From Rhodospirillales bacterium 69-11 (lineage in GTDB: Bacteria > Pseudomonadota > Alphaproteobacteria > Acetobacterales > Acetobacteraceae): a DNA stretch of 35,713 nt. Of the stretch, positions 1-6,919 are shown piece by piece. The notes under the pieces were generated by a model that saw only the letters and a list, made by a program, of their open reading frames with translations, was not told the origin of the DNA and searched no databases. The stretch is taken from positions 120,163 through 155,875 of the forward strand of contig MKTV01000005.1 of the NCBI GenBank assembly GCA_001898425.1, in the 5' to 3' direction. Position numbers and translations under genes: made by a program. Each line of letters starts with the position of its first letter. Position 1 is the stretch's first letter.

Positions 1-510
1 CGGCGCGCCGTCGACGATGATCTCGGTGCGCACCCGGCCGGTGATCGGCCCGTCCGGCCCCGTCGCGACGGGCAGGTCGAGGATCATCCGCCCATTGCCG
101 GGCAGCAGGTCGCCTTCCCAGGCGAGCCAGGCCACGGCATAGCCGCGCCGCATCAGATATCCGTTCCCCGCATGCGCGAGGCTGAGCGGATCGTTGCTGT
201 GCGGCGCGTCGTTGAAGAACTGCAGCGCGCGCTTGTGGCCGCGATTGCCGTAATCGTAGAGCAGGCGCCGGTTCCAGCGCGCCCCGTCGACCGGCTTCAG
301 CAGCATGAAGTCGGCCGCGAACCGCACCAGCCCGTCGGAATCGCGCGGCACGTTCCCGATGTCCACCACGTCGGCCTGCGCCGGTGCCAGCGGATCCACC
401 GCGAACAGCGCACGGCCGGACAGGCGCTCATAGGCGCCGGTGTCGGCGAAGCCGTGGCCGTCGGCAAAGGCGCGGCGATCGGTGACGACGAGTTCGAGCA
501 GGTTGGTCAT
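1..510 (-). CDS. alpha/beta hydrolase domain-containing protein, N-terminal part (runs off the window)
   Basis: The frame is open from an ATG at 510 to the window edge, giving about 170 residues of the N-terminus; the rest lies outside. A GGAGG ribosome-binding site sits about 6 bases before the ATG. The translation begins MTNLLELVVTDRR and contains the stretches LLKPVDGARWNRRLLYDYGN and GYLMRRGYAVAWLAWEGD, which resemble the large, poorly characterised alpha/beta hydrolase family Abhydrolase_10 (about 600-700 residues), whose members act on unknown ester-type substrates. No nucleophile elbow is visible because that part is missing. The anti-sigma gene ends 155 bases upstream on the same strand, so this gene could be read from its own promoter or from the sigma operon. 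The family name rests on recall of conserved phrases, not on a search. Confidence 0.6.
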   Translation of the reverse strand, partial: MTNLLELVVTDRRAFADGHGFADTGAYERLSGRALFAVDPLAPAQADVVDIGNVPRDSDGLVRFAADFMLLKPVDGARWNRRLLYDYGNRGHKRALQFFNDAPHSNDPLSLAHAGNGYLMRRGYAVAWLAWEGDLLPGNGRMILDLPVATGPDGPITGRVRTEIIVDGAP

Positions 511-665
511 GGCGCCCTCCGCCGAAACTGTGGCCGTGCCCTCGCCGGCCGGCAAGCCGCGCCCGCGGTGCGCACCGGGATGCCGCCCGGCGGCGGCCCG
601 TCCCGGACCGTGACCCGGGCAGGCTGGCGGCTCAGGCTGCGGGACGGAGCGGCTCCGGCGTCCGA

Positions 666-1436
666 TCAGCTCTCCAGCGCGCGCCGCACCTGTTCGGCGA
701 GCGCGCGCAGCTTGTCCGCGGGCATCGGGGCGACCACCGCCGTGCTCATGCCCCGATCGCTCCAGACGCAACTGTCGAGCGAAGGGCCGGTGATGGTCAT
801 CGGGCCGGAGGACCGCGCGTTCGGGTCCGGCTGCACGAACACGGTCATGCGCATGCCGGCGGCGTTCTGGTACATGAACATGCCGGCCGGCCCCTGCGCG
901 GTCGCGGCCAGGCGGCCACCCATGAACTGGAACCCCTCGGCGGAGAGATCGGGCGGTGCCACGGTATGGTTCATGCGGTTGGAGACCCAGCGCGCCAGGT
1001 CGTCCCGCTGGTCGGCCCCCAGTTCTGTCGGCCGGCGCCGGTCGGCGGCGTAGACGGCGTGGTTGGCCATCGCCTCCCGCGCCAGCGCGCGCATGCCGGC
1101 CGGCGCCTCCGTCCGGCCGCGGAGCATCCATCCGCCCGCCCCGCCGATGCCGAAGGCGAGCACCGCCGCCGCGGCGATCGCGCTCCAGGCCACGTGCGGC
1201 CGCCGCCGCCGCTCCTGCAGCACGGCGGCCAGCGTCAGGCGCGCGGGGAGGTCTTCGTCGGCGAGCTCCGCGAAGGCGGCGCGCAAGGCGTCGCGCTGCG
1301 CCTGCCACGCCGCGACGCGGGCGGCATCCTCCGGATCGGCGGCGAGGTGGGACTGCACGGCCGCGCGCTGCGCCGCACTCGCCTGCCCGTCCACGAACGC
1401 GTGCAGCTCCGCATCGCTCGGGCGCGGGGCGGTCAC
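666..1436 (-). CDS. membrane anti-sigma factor
   Basis: A 256-residue protein starting at GTG 1436. The N-terminus (VTAPRPSDAELHAFVDGQ) is the short helical cytoplasmic segment typical of anti-sigma factors that hold an ECF sigma factor; the zinc-binding HxxxCxxC is absent. One membrane segment follows the basic stretch QERRRRP (around residues 98-117, rich in A, V, G), then a periplasmic domain of about 135 residues. Its start overlaps the stop of the upstream sigma gene by 4 bases (GTGA), so the two are translationally coupled and should be made in equal amounts. It probably tethers and silences the sigma factor at the inner membrane until a stress signal releases it. The signal is unknown. 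Confidence 0.82.
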   Translation of the reverse strand: MTAPRPSDAELHAFVDGQASAAQRAAVQSHLAADPEDAARVAAWQAQRDALRAAFAELADEDLPARLTLAAVLQERRRRPHVAWSAIAAAAVLAFGIGGAGGWMLRGRTEAPAGMRALAREAMANHAVYAADRRRPTELGADQRDDLARWVSNRMNHTVAPPDLSAEGFQFMGGRLAATAQGPAGMFMYQNAAGMRMTVFVQPDPNARSSGPMTITGPSLDSCVWSDRGMSTAVVAPMPADKLRALAEQVRRALES

Positions 1437-1960
1437 TTCACCCTCCGCAGAGGCGGACGTTCGCCGTCGGTCAGCTGGCGCAGCCGCTCCCGCGCCCGCG
1501 AAAGCCGGGACATCACGGTGCCGATCGGCACATCCAGCACCGTGGCCGTCTCCGCATAGGAGAGGTCCTCGACCGAGACCAGCAGCAGCACGCTGCGCTG
1601 CTCCTCGGGCAGTTGGGCCAGCGCGCGCATCAGGTCGCGCCACCGCAAAGGCCCGTCCTGCCCCGCCTCGGCGGCATGCGCGTCCTCATGCCGCTCTTCC
1701 AGCGGTTCGGCGACCGGCCGCACGCGCTTGCGGCGAAGCTGGCTGACGAACAGGTTGTGCATGATGGTGAACAGCCACGCCCTGACATCCGCATCGTCGC
1801 GGCGTGTGTGCAGCTTGTCGAGCGCACGCACGACGCAGTCATGAACGAGGTCGTCGGCATCGTCCCGGTTGCGCAGCAACGCGATCGCGTAGCGGCGCAG
1901 CGCGGGGAGGGACGCCTCGATGCGGCCCAGCACGCCCTGGTCCATCTCGGGCGGCGTCAT
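1433..1960 (-). CDS. ECF (extracytoplasmic function) RNA polymerase sigma factor
   Basis: A 175-residue sigma-70 family protein with only regions 2 and 4. Region 2 includes DADDLVHDCVVRALDKLH and the core-binding/-10 stretch WLFTIMHNLFVSQLRRKR; region 4 has LPEEQRSVLLLVSVEDLSY followed by the helix-turn-helix around VPIGTVMSRLSRARERLRQL. I chose ATG 1960 (MTPPEMDQG). An upstream in-frame ATG at 2017 would add 19 residues of non-conserved sequence and would lie almost at the transcript start predicted from the promoter at 2027-2054. ATG 1945 is a further alternative. The next gene is its anti-sigma factor, overlapping by 4 bases. Likely autoregulated by the promoter upstream. The regulon is not visible apart from this operon. 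Confidence 0.87.
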   Translation of the reverse strand: MTPPEMDQGVLGRIEASLPALRRYAIALLRNRDDADDLVHDCVVRALDKLHTRRDDADVRAWLFTIMHNLFVSQLRRKRVRPVAEPLEERHEDAHAAEAGQDGPLRWRDLMRALAQLPEEQRSVLLLVSVEDLSYAETATVLDVPIGTVMSRLSRARERLRQLTDGERPPLRRVK

Positions 1961-2026
1961 CGGGCGCCGCCATCGGTCGGGAGGTGCGTCGTGCTGGTGT
2001 CTCGCTCCACGCCTCATGTCCCGATG

Positions 2027-2054
2027 TAGACGCGGGAGGCCCGAGTTTATTCCC
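2027..2054 (-). promoter_or_regulatory. candidate ECF-type promoter for the sigma/anti-sigma operon
   Basis: On the minus strand GGGAAT (2054-2049) is followed after exactly 16 bases by CGTCTA (2032-2027). A GGAA-type -35 and CGTC-type -10 with 16-17 base spacing is the usual architecture of ECF sigma promoters, and autoregulation is common for this class. It would start transcription near 2020, leaving a leader of about 60 bases before ATG 1960. No experimental support; the assignment is pattern-based. Confidence 0.55.
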
Positions 2055-2112
2055 GTGGCTGGAGAGGACGCCAGGGGGCAGTCGCTTCTGCGCGCTTTAC
2101 CGTTTGTTTGTT

Positions 2113-2154
2113 TTCACCACGGAGAAGACGGAGGACCACGGAGGGCCACAGGAG
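2113..2154 (+). repeat. 42-bp element, copy 1 (reads FTTEKTEDHGGPQE)
   Basis: This 42-base GGAG/CCAC-rich element recurs in inverted orientation at 2902-2943 with 35 of 42 positions identical by hand alignment. In the frame of the GxxExxY gene downstream it reads FTTEKTEDHGGPQE without a stop, directly joining the coding region. Whether it is translated depends on whether the gene starts at GTG 2164 or at a TTG near 2104. Confidence 0.8.
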
Positions 2155-2163
2155 CCGTGCGGC

Positions 2164-2538
2164 GTGCTGGAGGCGGGGGAACTCACGGAACGGATCATCT
2201 ATCATGCGATCGAGGTGCATCGGGCGACGGGGCCCGGTCTGCTGGAGTCCGTCTACGAACTCTGCCTGTGCCACGAGCTGCACGACGCAGGCGTCCCGTT
2301 CGAACGTCAGGCGGTGGTTCCGGTCGTCTACAAAGGGCGTCGGATCTCACAGGGGTTCCGGGCCGATATCGCGGTCGCGCGGGCCGTCATCGTCGAGGTC
2401 AAGGCGGTCGCGGCGATCCTTCCGGCACACGAGGCACAGGTGCAGACTTATCTGCGGATGTCCGGGCTGCGGATCGGGCTCATCATGAACTTCGCAGCCA
2501 CGCGTCTCGTCGATGGCCTGCGGCGCTTCATTGTGTAG
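2164..2538 (+). CDS. GxxExxY protein (PD-(D/E)xK nuclease-like fold)
   Basis: A 124-residue protein with the family signature GLLESVY (GxxExxY) at about residues 25-31, preceded by ELTERIIYHAIEVHRATGPG. Further on, the stretch FRADIAV supplies an acidic residue and VIVEVKA an ExK, which together resemble the D...ExK arrangement of the PD-(D/E)xK superfamily. The family is widespread, often in odd genomic spots, and its biological role is not established. GTG 2164 is preferred because AGGAG lies 9 bases upstream and the length then matches the family; a TTG near 2104 would add the translated repeat FTTEKTEDHGGPQE. It is flanked by inverted copies of a 42-bp element and has no functional link to its neighbours, so it may have arrived as a unit. 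Confidence 0.8.
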   Translation: MLEAGELTERIIYHAIEVHRATGPGLLESVYELCLCHELHDAGVPFERQAVVPVVYKGRRISQGFRADIAVARAVIVEVKAVAAILPAHEAQVQTYLRMSGLRIGLIMNFAATRLVDGLRRFIV

Positions 2539-2757
2539 GCGAATCCGTGCGCCCGACGGAGCGTTCGGTCGCCTCGCGGCTGAGCCATTTGCAGGGACCT
2601 CGAATGCACCGGCGCTGCACGAGCCCTGACCAACTTCGCACACGCATGGAACCGAGGCACGCGCGTGGAACCGCTCGGTTTCCAGAATCCAAACACGCCT
2701 TCGTCGTCGCTTCGATGCCCGGCGGATCCCCGGTTCAAGCGCCCGCACGGTCGCCCC

Positions 2758-2869
2758 CGTCAGACGCCCGACTTGCCTGATCGATCGTCGAACGGCCGAC
2801 GCCTCAAGCGCCTCGTCGAACGCCCGACGCCCCAAGCCCCTCGCCGAACGCCCGACGCCACGAGCCCCG
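2758..2869. repeat. 28-bp tandem repeats (three clear copies plus one degenerate)
   Basis: Three head-to-tail 28-base units occupy 2786-2813, 2814-2841 and 2842-2869, each starting CG(T/C)CGAACG(G/C)CCGACGCC. The preceding 28 bases (2758-2785) look like a degraded copy and the array touches the 3' end of the glycosyltransferase gene at 2872. The whole gap 2539-2871 (333 bases) holds no convincing gene; apart from this array I see nothing in it. Confidence 0.75.
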
Positions 2870-2871
2870 CG

Positions 2872-4128
2872 TCAGATGCCGCTGACGAGCGAGCGCCCCG
2901 ACTCACGTGGCCCTCCGTGGCGCTCCGTGCCCTCCGTGGTGAACCGCTCCCCCCCGACCACCCGCCGGAACAGGGCGAGCTGACCCGCCGTCGTCTCGTC
3001 CCAGCTCATCCCTTCCGCGAACGCCCGCGTCGCGCGCCGGTCGGGCGCCGCCGCGAGCAGGCGGCGAATCGTGGCCGCCAGCGCGTCGGCCGTTATCTCC
3101 GGCGCGATCAGCCCGGCCGCGGGAACGCGCACCACCTCGGGGTTGCCCCAGATCGGGCTCGCGACCACCGGCGTCCCGCAGGCCATCGACTCCAGCAGCA
3201 CGTTTGCCCAGCCCTCCCGGCTGGAGGCGAGCACGGACGCGTCCGCCGCGCCGTACAGCGCCGGAAGATCGTGGTGCGGCACCGCCCCCAGCAGCCGCAC
3301 GCGATCACCGAGGCCCAGGCCCGCGATCATCGCCTCGAGCCTCGGACGGTCGGGTCCCTCGCCCGCGATCAGGAGCGTCGTGCCGGGCAGGGACGCGATC
3401 GCGGCGATGGTGCGGTGATGGCCCTTCCGCTCGATCAGCCCGCCCACGGACACGAGCGTCGGTCCCGCGACCCCCAAGGCGGCGCGGGCCGCCTCGCGGT
3501 CGACGGGCGGGCGGAACAGCGCCGTATCGACGCCGTTGCGCAGCACCGTGACCTTCCCGGGCGGCGCGCCCAGGTCGAGCAGCGCATCCCGCAGCGCCCC
3601 GCTCACGGCGACCAGCGCGCTGGCGCCGTCGATCGCGGCGCGGATCAGCCGCCGCGGCAGGCGGTAGCGGGGGATCAGGTTCACGTCCGTCCCGCGCGCG
3701 GTCACGACCACGGGCAGGCCGAAGCGACGCCCCAGCCACACCGCCGCGACCCCGTCCGGGTAGAGGTAATGCGCGTCGATCGCGTCGACGCCGGTCCCGT
3801 CCGCCAGCAGCCGCGCGAGCACCGGCCGCATGGCACGATAGAGCAGCCACGGGGCCGCGCTCATGCCGATGCGGGGGATCACCGGGAAGCGCGGGTGCAA
3901 CACGCGCAGCCCGTGGCGGACCTCCTCCTCCGGCACGCGGGCATGCTGCGCCCAGCGGCCGAACCGGGGATCGCGGCTGGGAAACCAGGGCACCGGTGCC
4001 ACGACGGTGCTGTTGGCGCCGCCGCTCGCGACGAGGTGGCGCAGCCGGTTCTCGACGAAGATGCCGTGATTCGGCTGCGCCGCATTCGGGTAGAGGCCGG
4101 AGAAGGTGAGCAGCCGCAACGGAGGCAT
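2872..4128 (-). CDS. GT4-family glycosyltransferase, XrtA locus
   Basis: A 418-residue GT-B fold enzyme with no membrane segment. The N-terminal half has the acceptor-side motif GLYPNAAQPNHGIFVENR and the C-terminal half has VLRNGVDTALFRP, a nucleotide-sugar region (SVGGLIERKGHHR) and the donor-binding stretch SREGWANVLLESMACGTPVV, where the first E and the LLE acidic residue match the E-x7-E motif. It should add a hexose from a nucleotide sugar to the lipid-linked repeat unit on the cytoplasmic face. It is the last gene of the leftward arm, 9 bases after the PrsT stop. Oddity: the last 23 residues (396-418) are not family sequence; 396-409 are translated from the 42-bp repeat element, so the original C-terminus seems to have been replaced or extended. 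Confidence 0.88.
   Translation of the reverse strand: MPPLRLLTFSGLYPNAAQPNHGIFVENRLRHLVASGGANSTVVAPVPWFPSRDPRFGRWAQHARVPEEEVRHGLRVLHPRFPVIPRIGMSAAPWLLYRAMRPVLARLLADGTGVDAIDAHYLYPDGVAAVWLGRRFGLPVVVTARGTDVNLIPRYRLPRRLIRAAIDGASALVAVSGALRDALLDLGAPPGKVTVLRNGVDTALFRPPVDREAARAALGVAGPTLVSVGGLIERKGHHRTIAAIASLPGTTLLIAGEGPDRPRLEAMIAGLGLGDRVRLLGAVPHHDLPALYGAADASVLASSREGWANVLLESMACGTPVVASPIWGNPEVVRVPAAGLIAPEITADALAATIRRLLAAAPDRRATRAFAEGMSWDETTAGQLALFRRVVGGERFTTEGTERHGGPRESGRSLVSGI
2902..2943 (-). repeat. 42-bp element, copy 2 (translated as FTTEGTERHGGPRE)
   Basis: Inverted partner of the element at 2113-2154, 35 of 42 bases identical. It lies inside the 3' end of the glycosyltransferase gene and is read in frame as residues 396-409 of that protein. 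Both copies are therefore in the same reading phase relative to the peptide they would encode. Confidence 0.8.
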
Positions 4129-4137
4129 CGACTCGCG

Positions 4138-6900
4138 TCAGCTTCCCTTGGCGATGTCGTCGAGCAGCTTCTGCGCCTCGGCCTTCTCCCGGAACGCACT
4201 CTTGGTGGCGATCGCGAGGCCCAGCAGCTTCGTCGCTTCCTCCTTCTGCCCGGCGCGGGCGAGCGCGACCGCGAGATGGTACTGAATGTGTGGGTCGTTG
4301 CCGTCCTCGGCGTTGGCCTGGCGCAGCAAAGCGAGGCCGGTCGGGTTCTGGCCCTTGGAGACGAGGATCCAGCCCAGTGTGTCGGCGCTCTGCGCATTGG
4401 GCGAGAGCACGTAGGCCTGTCGCGCCATCTCCTGCGCGCGGGGATCGTCGATCTGCTGGTAGGTCCAGCCGAGATTGTTGAGCGCGACGGGGTCGTGCGG
4501 CTTCAGCGCCAGCAGCTTCTCGATCAGCTTCGCGGCGTCGGCCAGCCGGTCGCGGCCGATCTCGATCTCCGAGAGCTGCTGCAGCACCATCGTGTCGTCG
4601 GGATGCGTGTCGAGCCAGGATCTCAGCGTCGCCTGGGCGTCGTCCGGGCGGTGCGCGCGAAGCTGGGCCCCGGCGAGCCGCGTGACCAGGGACGTGTCGG
4701 GCGTACTCGCGAGCGCCTGGCGATAGGCGGTGATCGCGTCTTCCGGACGTTTGGCGGCGAGGTAGATGTCGCCCTTCAGGCCCCGCAGCGTGGCGAAGTC
4801 GCGGTCCTGTGCGATCAGCCGATCCGCGGTCGCCAGCGCGTCGTCGAGCCCGTTCGCCTTCAGGTCGATCAGCGCGAGATCCTGGTAGAGCTGGTAGGTG
4901 CGCGGGCTGGCGGCGATGCCGGCGAGCACCACGTTGCGGGCGGACTGGAAGTCGCTCGCGTCGATCAAGAGGTTCGCGAGCTGACGGCGCGCGCCCAGCA
5001 GGTTCGGGTCGGTTGTGAGCAGGGCGCCGTAGGTGTCGCGCGCTTCCTTCTTCTGGCCGCGTGCGAGCTGCGCGGAAGCCTTCATCGCAAGGACGTCGGT
5101 GCTGCGGGCGAGCCGGTCCTTCTGCGCGAGCGCGAGATCCAGTGCCTTCTCCGGCGCGCCGCTGCGGATGTAGAGGTCGCCCAGGCTCGCGATCAGCCGC
5201 GTGTTCTGCGGCTCCGCGGCGCGGGCGCGTTCGAGCAGGGCCACGGCATCCGGCAGGCGGCCGGCCTGGGTGTAGGTGGCCACCAGCATCGCCAGGGCCG
5301 GTTCGGCGGCCGGCTGGCGCGCGAGCAGGTCGGCGAGCATCTGCTCCGCGTCCTTGCGGTCGCCCAGCATGGCGGTGACGCGGGCGAGGTTGACGCGCGC
5401 GGCGGCGAAATCGGGGTATTTGCGCACCACCGCGGCGAAGGTGTCGCGCGCTCCGTCCAGGTCGATCTGCGCGAGCTGGTACAGGCCGGTCAGGTTCTCG
5501 GTGACCTCGGTGTCTCCCTGCGCGGCCTTGATCTTCGCCAGGGCGTCGGTGGCCTTGGAGAGGTCGCCGGTGGCGACGGACGCGAAGAACAGGGCTTCAG
5601 CCACCATCGGCATCTTGGGGGCGAGCTGAAGCGTGTGTTCCAGGTCGTCCATCGCCGTCTCGGCCTGGCCGATCCCGAGCCGGAGTGAGGCGAGGCGGGT
5701 CTGCAGGCCGACATCGGTGGGGGCCAGCGCCTCGGCTTTCTGGTAGGCCGCGATCGCCGCGTTCGACTGGCCGGTGGCGGCATAGGCGCGGGCGATCAGG
5801 TCCCAGGTCTCGGCGTCGGCCTTCCCCGTCTCGGTGATGCGCCCGAGCGTCTGGATCACCTGGTCGGGCCGGGCCTTGGCGAACTGAACGCGGGCAAGGA
5901 CCTTGTAGCCAGCCAAGTCGTTCGGCGCGCGATCGATGTATTTCTGTGCCGCATCCTCGGCCTGCTCGTATTGGCCGAGCTGGTCCTTGACGACGGCGGT
6001 GAGGTAGTAGGCGCGGGGCAGGCGGGCGACGTAGGCGGCGATGCGGTCCAGCGCCTTGTCCGCCGCCGGCCAGTCGCGCGTCTGCGCGGCCATGACCGCC
6101 TGCAGGTAGATTCCTTGCACGCTGCCGGGGCTGGCCTTCAGCACCGCGTCGATATCCCCCTTCGCCTGGTCGTTGCGACCCAGGGCGAGGAGCAGGTTCG
6201 CACGGTCGAGCCGCGCCTGGAGGATGTCGGGCTGGTCGCGCACGAGATCGTCCAGCACGCCGAGGGCGCCCGTGGCGTCGTTCTGCATCCGCAGCACCTG
6301 CGCCTTGGCCAGCAGCGCGTCGGCGGATTTCGGCTGGCGCGCGAGGGCGCGGTCGATCACGTCCCGTGCCGCGGCGGCGTCGCCGCGGCCGATGGCGAGG
6401 CGGGCCTCGGCGAGCAGCGGCTCCACAGTATCGGGCGCGGCCTGTTCCGCCTGCTGGAATGCGGCCTGCGCGGCGTCGGGACGACCGAGGCCGAGTTCGG
6501 CATAGCCGCGCGCCACGAGGATGCTCGCGTCGACCAGCGGATCCTTGCCGTCGGGCTTCAGGGTCTGCAACAGCGCGTCGTACTTGCCCTGCGCGAGCAA
6601 GGCCTGCGCGAGCAGTGCCACAGACTGGCGCGGATCGTAGCCGCGATCGCGGGCCGCGGTTGCCTCCCGCTCCGCCGCGACCGGATCGCCGAGTTCGAGG
6701 TTGACGCGCCCGAGCCAGAAATGTGCTTCCGCGTTGTGCGGGTCGGCGCGCACGGCGTTGCGCAGCTCGATCTGGGCGACGCGCAGATCGCCCTTCTTCA
6801 GCGACGTGCGGGCGTTCGAGAGAGAGTCGGCCTGTGCGGCCATGGGCAGGCAGGCGAGGCAGGTGCCCAGGAACAAGGCGCCGAGGAGTCGGTGTCGCAT
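4138..6900 (-). CDS. prsT: PEP-CTERM system TPR-repeat protein PrsT
   Basis: A 920-residue exported protein. The start is ATG 6900 (MRHRLLGALFLG), which gives a clean type-I signal peptide ending AQA before DSLSNARTSLKKGDL; an upstream in-frame start at 7011 would run into the prsR coding region and bury the signal. The mature protein is almost entirely TPR units of 34 residues (for example AEAHFWLGRVNLELGDPVAA and the C-terminal VALNNLGWTYQQIDDPRAQE), arranged as in the PrsT family (TIGR02917, about 900 residues). It probably forms a periplasmic superhelix that scaffolds polysaccharide assembly or PEP-CTERM protein handling, by analogy with TPR proteins of alginate and cellulose systems. It follows prsR by 19 bases and precedes a glycosyltransferase by 9, so all three are likely co-transcribed. 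Confidence 0.9.
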   Translation of the reverse strand: MRHRLLGALFLGTCLACLPMAAQADSLSNARTSLKKGDLRVAQIELRNAVRADPHNAEAHFWLGRVNLELGDPVAAEREATAARDRGYDPRQSVALLAQALLAQGKYDALLQTLKPDGKDPLVDASILVARGYAELGLGRPDAAQAAFQQAEQAAPDTVEPLLAEARLAIGRGDAAAARDVIDRALARQPKSADALLAKAQVLRMQNDATGALGVLDDLVRDQPDILQARLDRANLLLALGRNDQAKGDIDAVLKASPGSVQGIYLQAVMAAQTRDWPAADKALDRIAAYVARLPRAYYLTAVVKDQLGQYEQAEDAAQKYIDRAPNDLAGYKVLARVQFAKARPDQVIQTLGRITETGKADAETWDLIARAYAATGQSNAAIAAYQKAEALAPTDVGLQTRLASLRLGIGQAETAMDDLEHTLQLAPKMPMVAEALFFASVATGDLSKATDALAKIKAAQGDTEVTENLTGLYQLAQIDLDGARDTFAAVVRKYPDFAAARVNLARVTAMLGDRKDAEQMLADLLARQPAAEPALAMLVATYTQAGRLPDAVALLERARAAEPQNTRLIASLGDLYIRSGAPEKALDLALAQKDRLARSTDVLAMKASAQLARGQKKEARDTYGALLTTDPNLLGARRQLANLLIDASDFQSARNVVLAGIAASPRTYQLYQDLALIDLKANGLDDALATADRLIAQDRDFATLRGLKGDIYLAAKRPEDAITAYRQALASTPDTSLVTRLAGAQLRAHRPDDAQATLRSWLDTHPDDTMVLQQLSEIEIGRDRLADAAKLIEKLLALKPHDPVALNNLGWTYQQIDDPRAQEMARQAYVLSPNAQSADTLGWILVSKGQNPTGLALLRQANAEDGNDPHIQYHLAVALARAGQKEEATKLLGLAIATKSAFREKAEAQKLLDDIAKGS

Positions 6901-6919
6901 GGTGCTGGGGACCTTGGTT

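Noticed and set aside
2665-5688. A 1007-codon open frame on the plus strand, antisense to prsT and the glycosyltransferase
   Set aside because: It is a GC-rich antisense shadow: composition is arginine/glutamine/histidine-rich with no domain, and the opposite strand has two well-supported genes.
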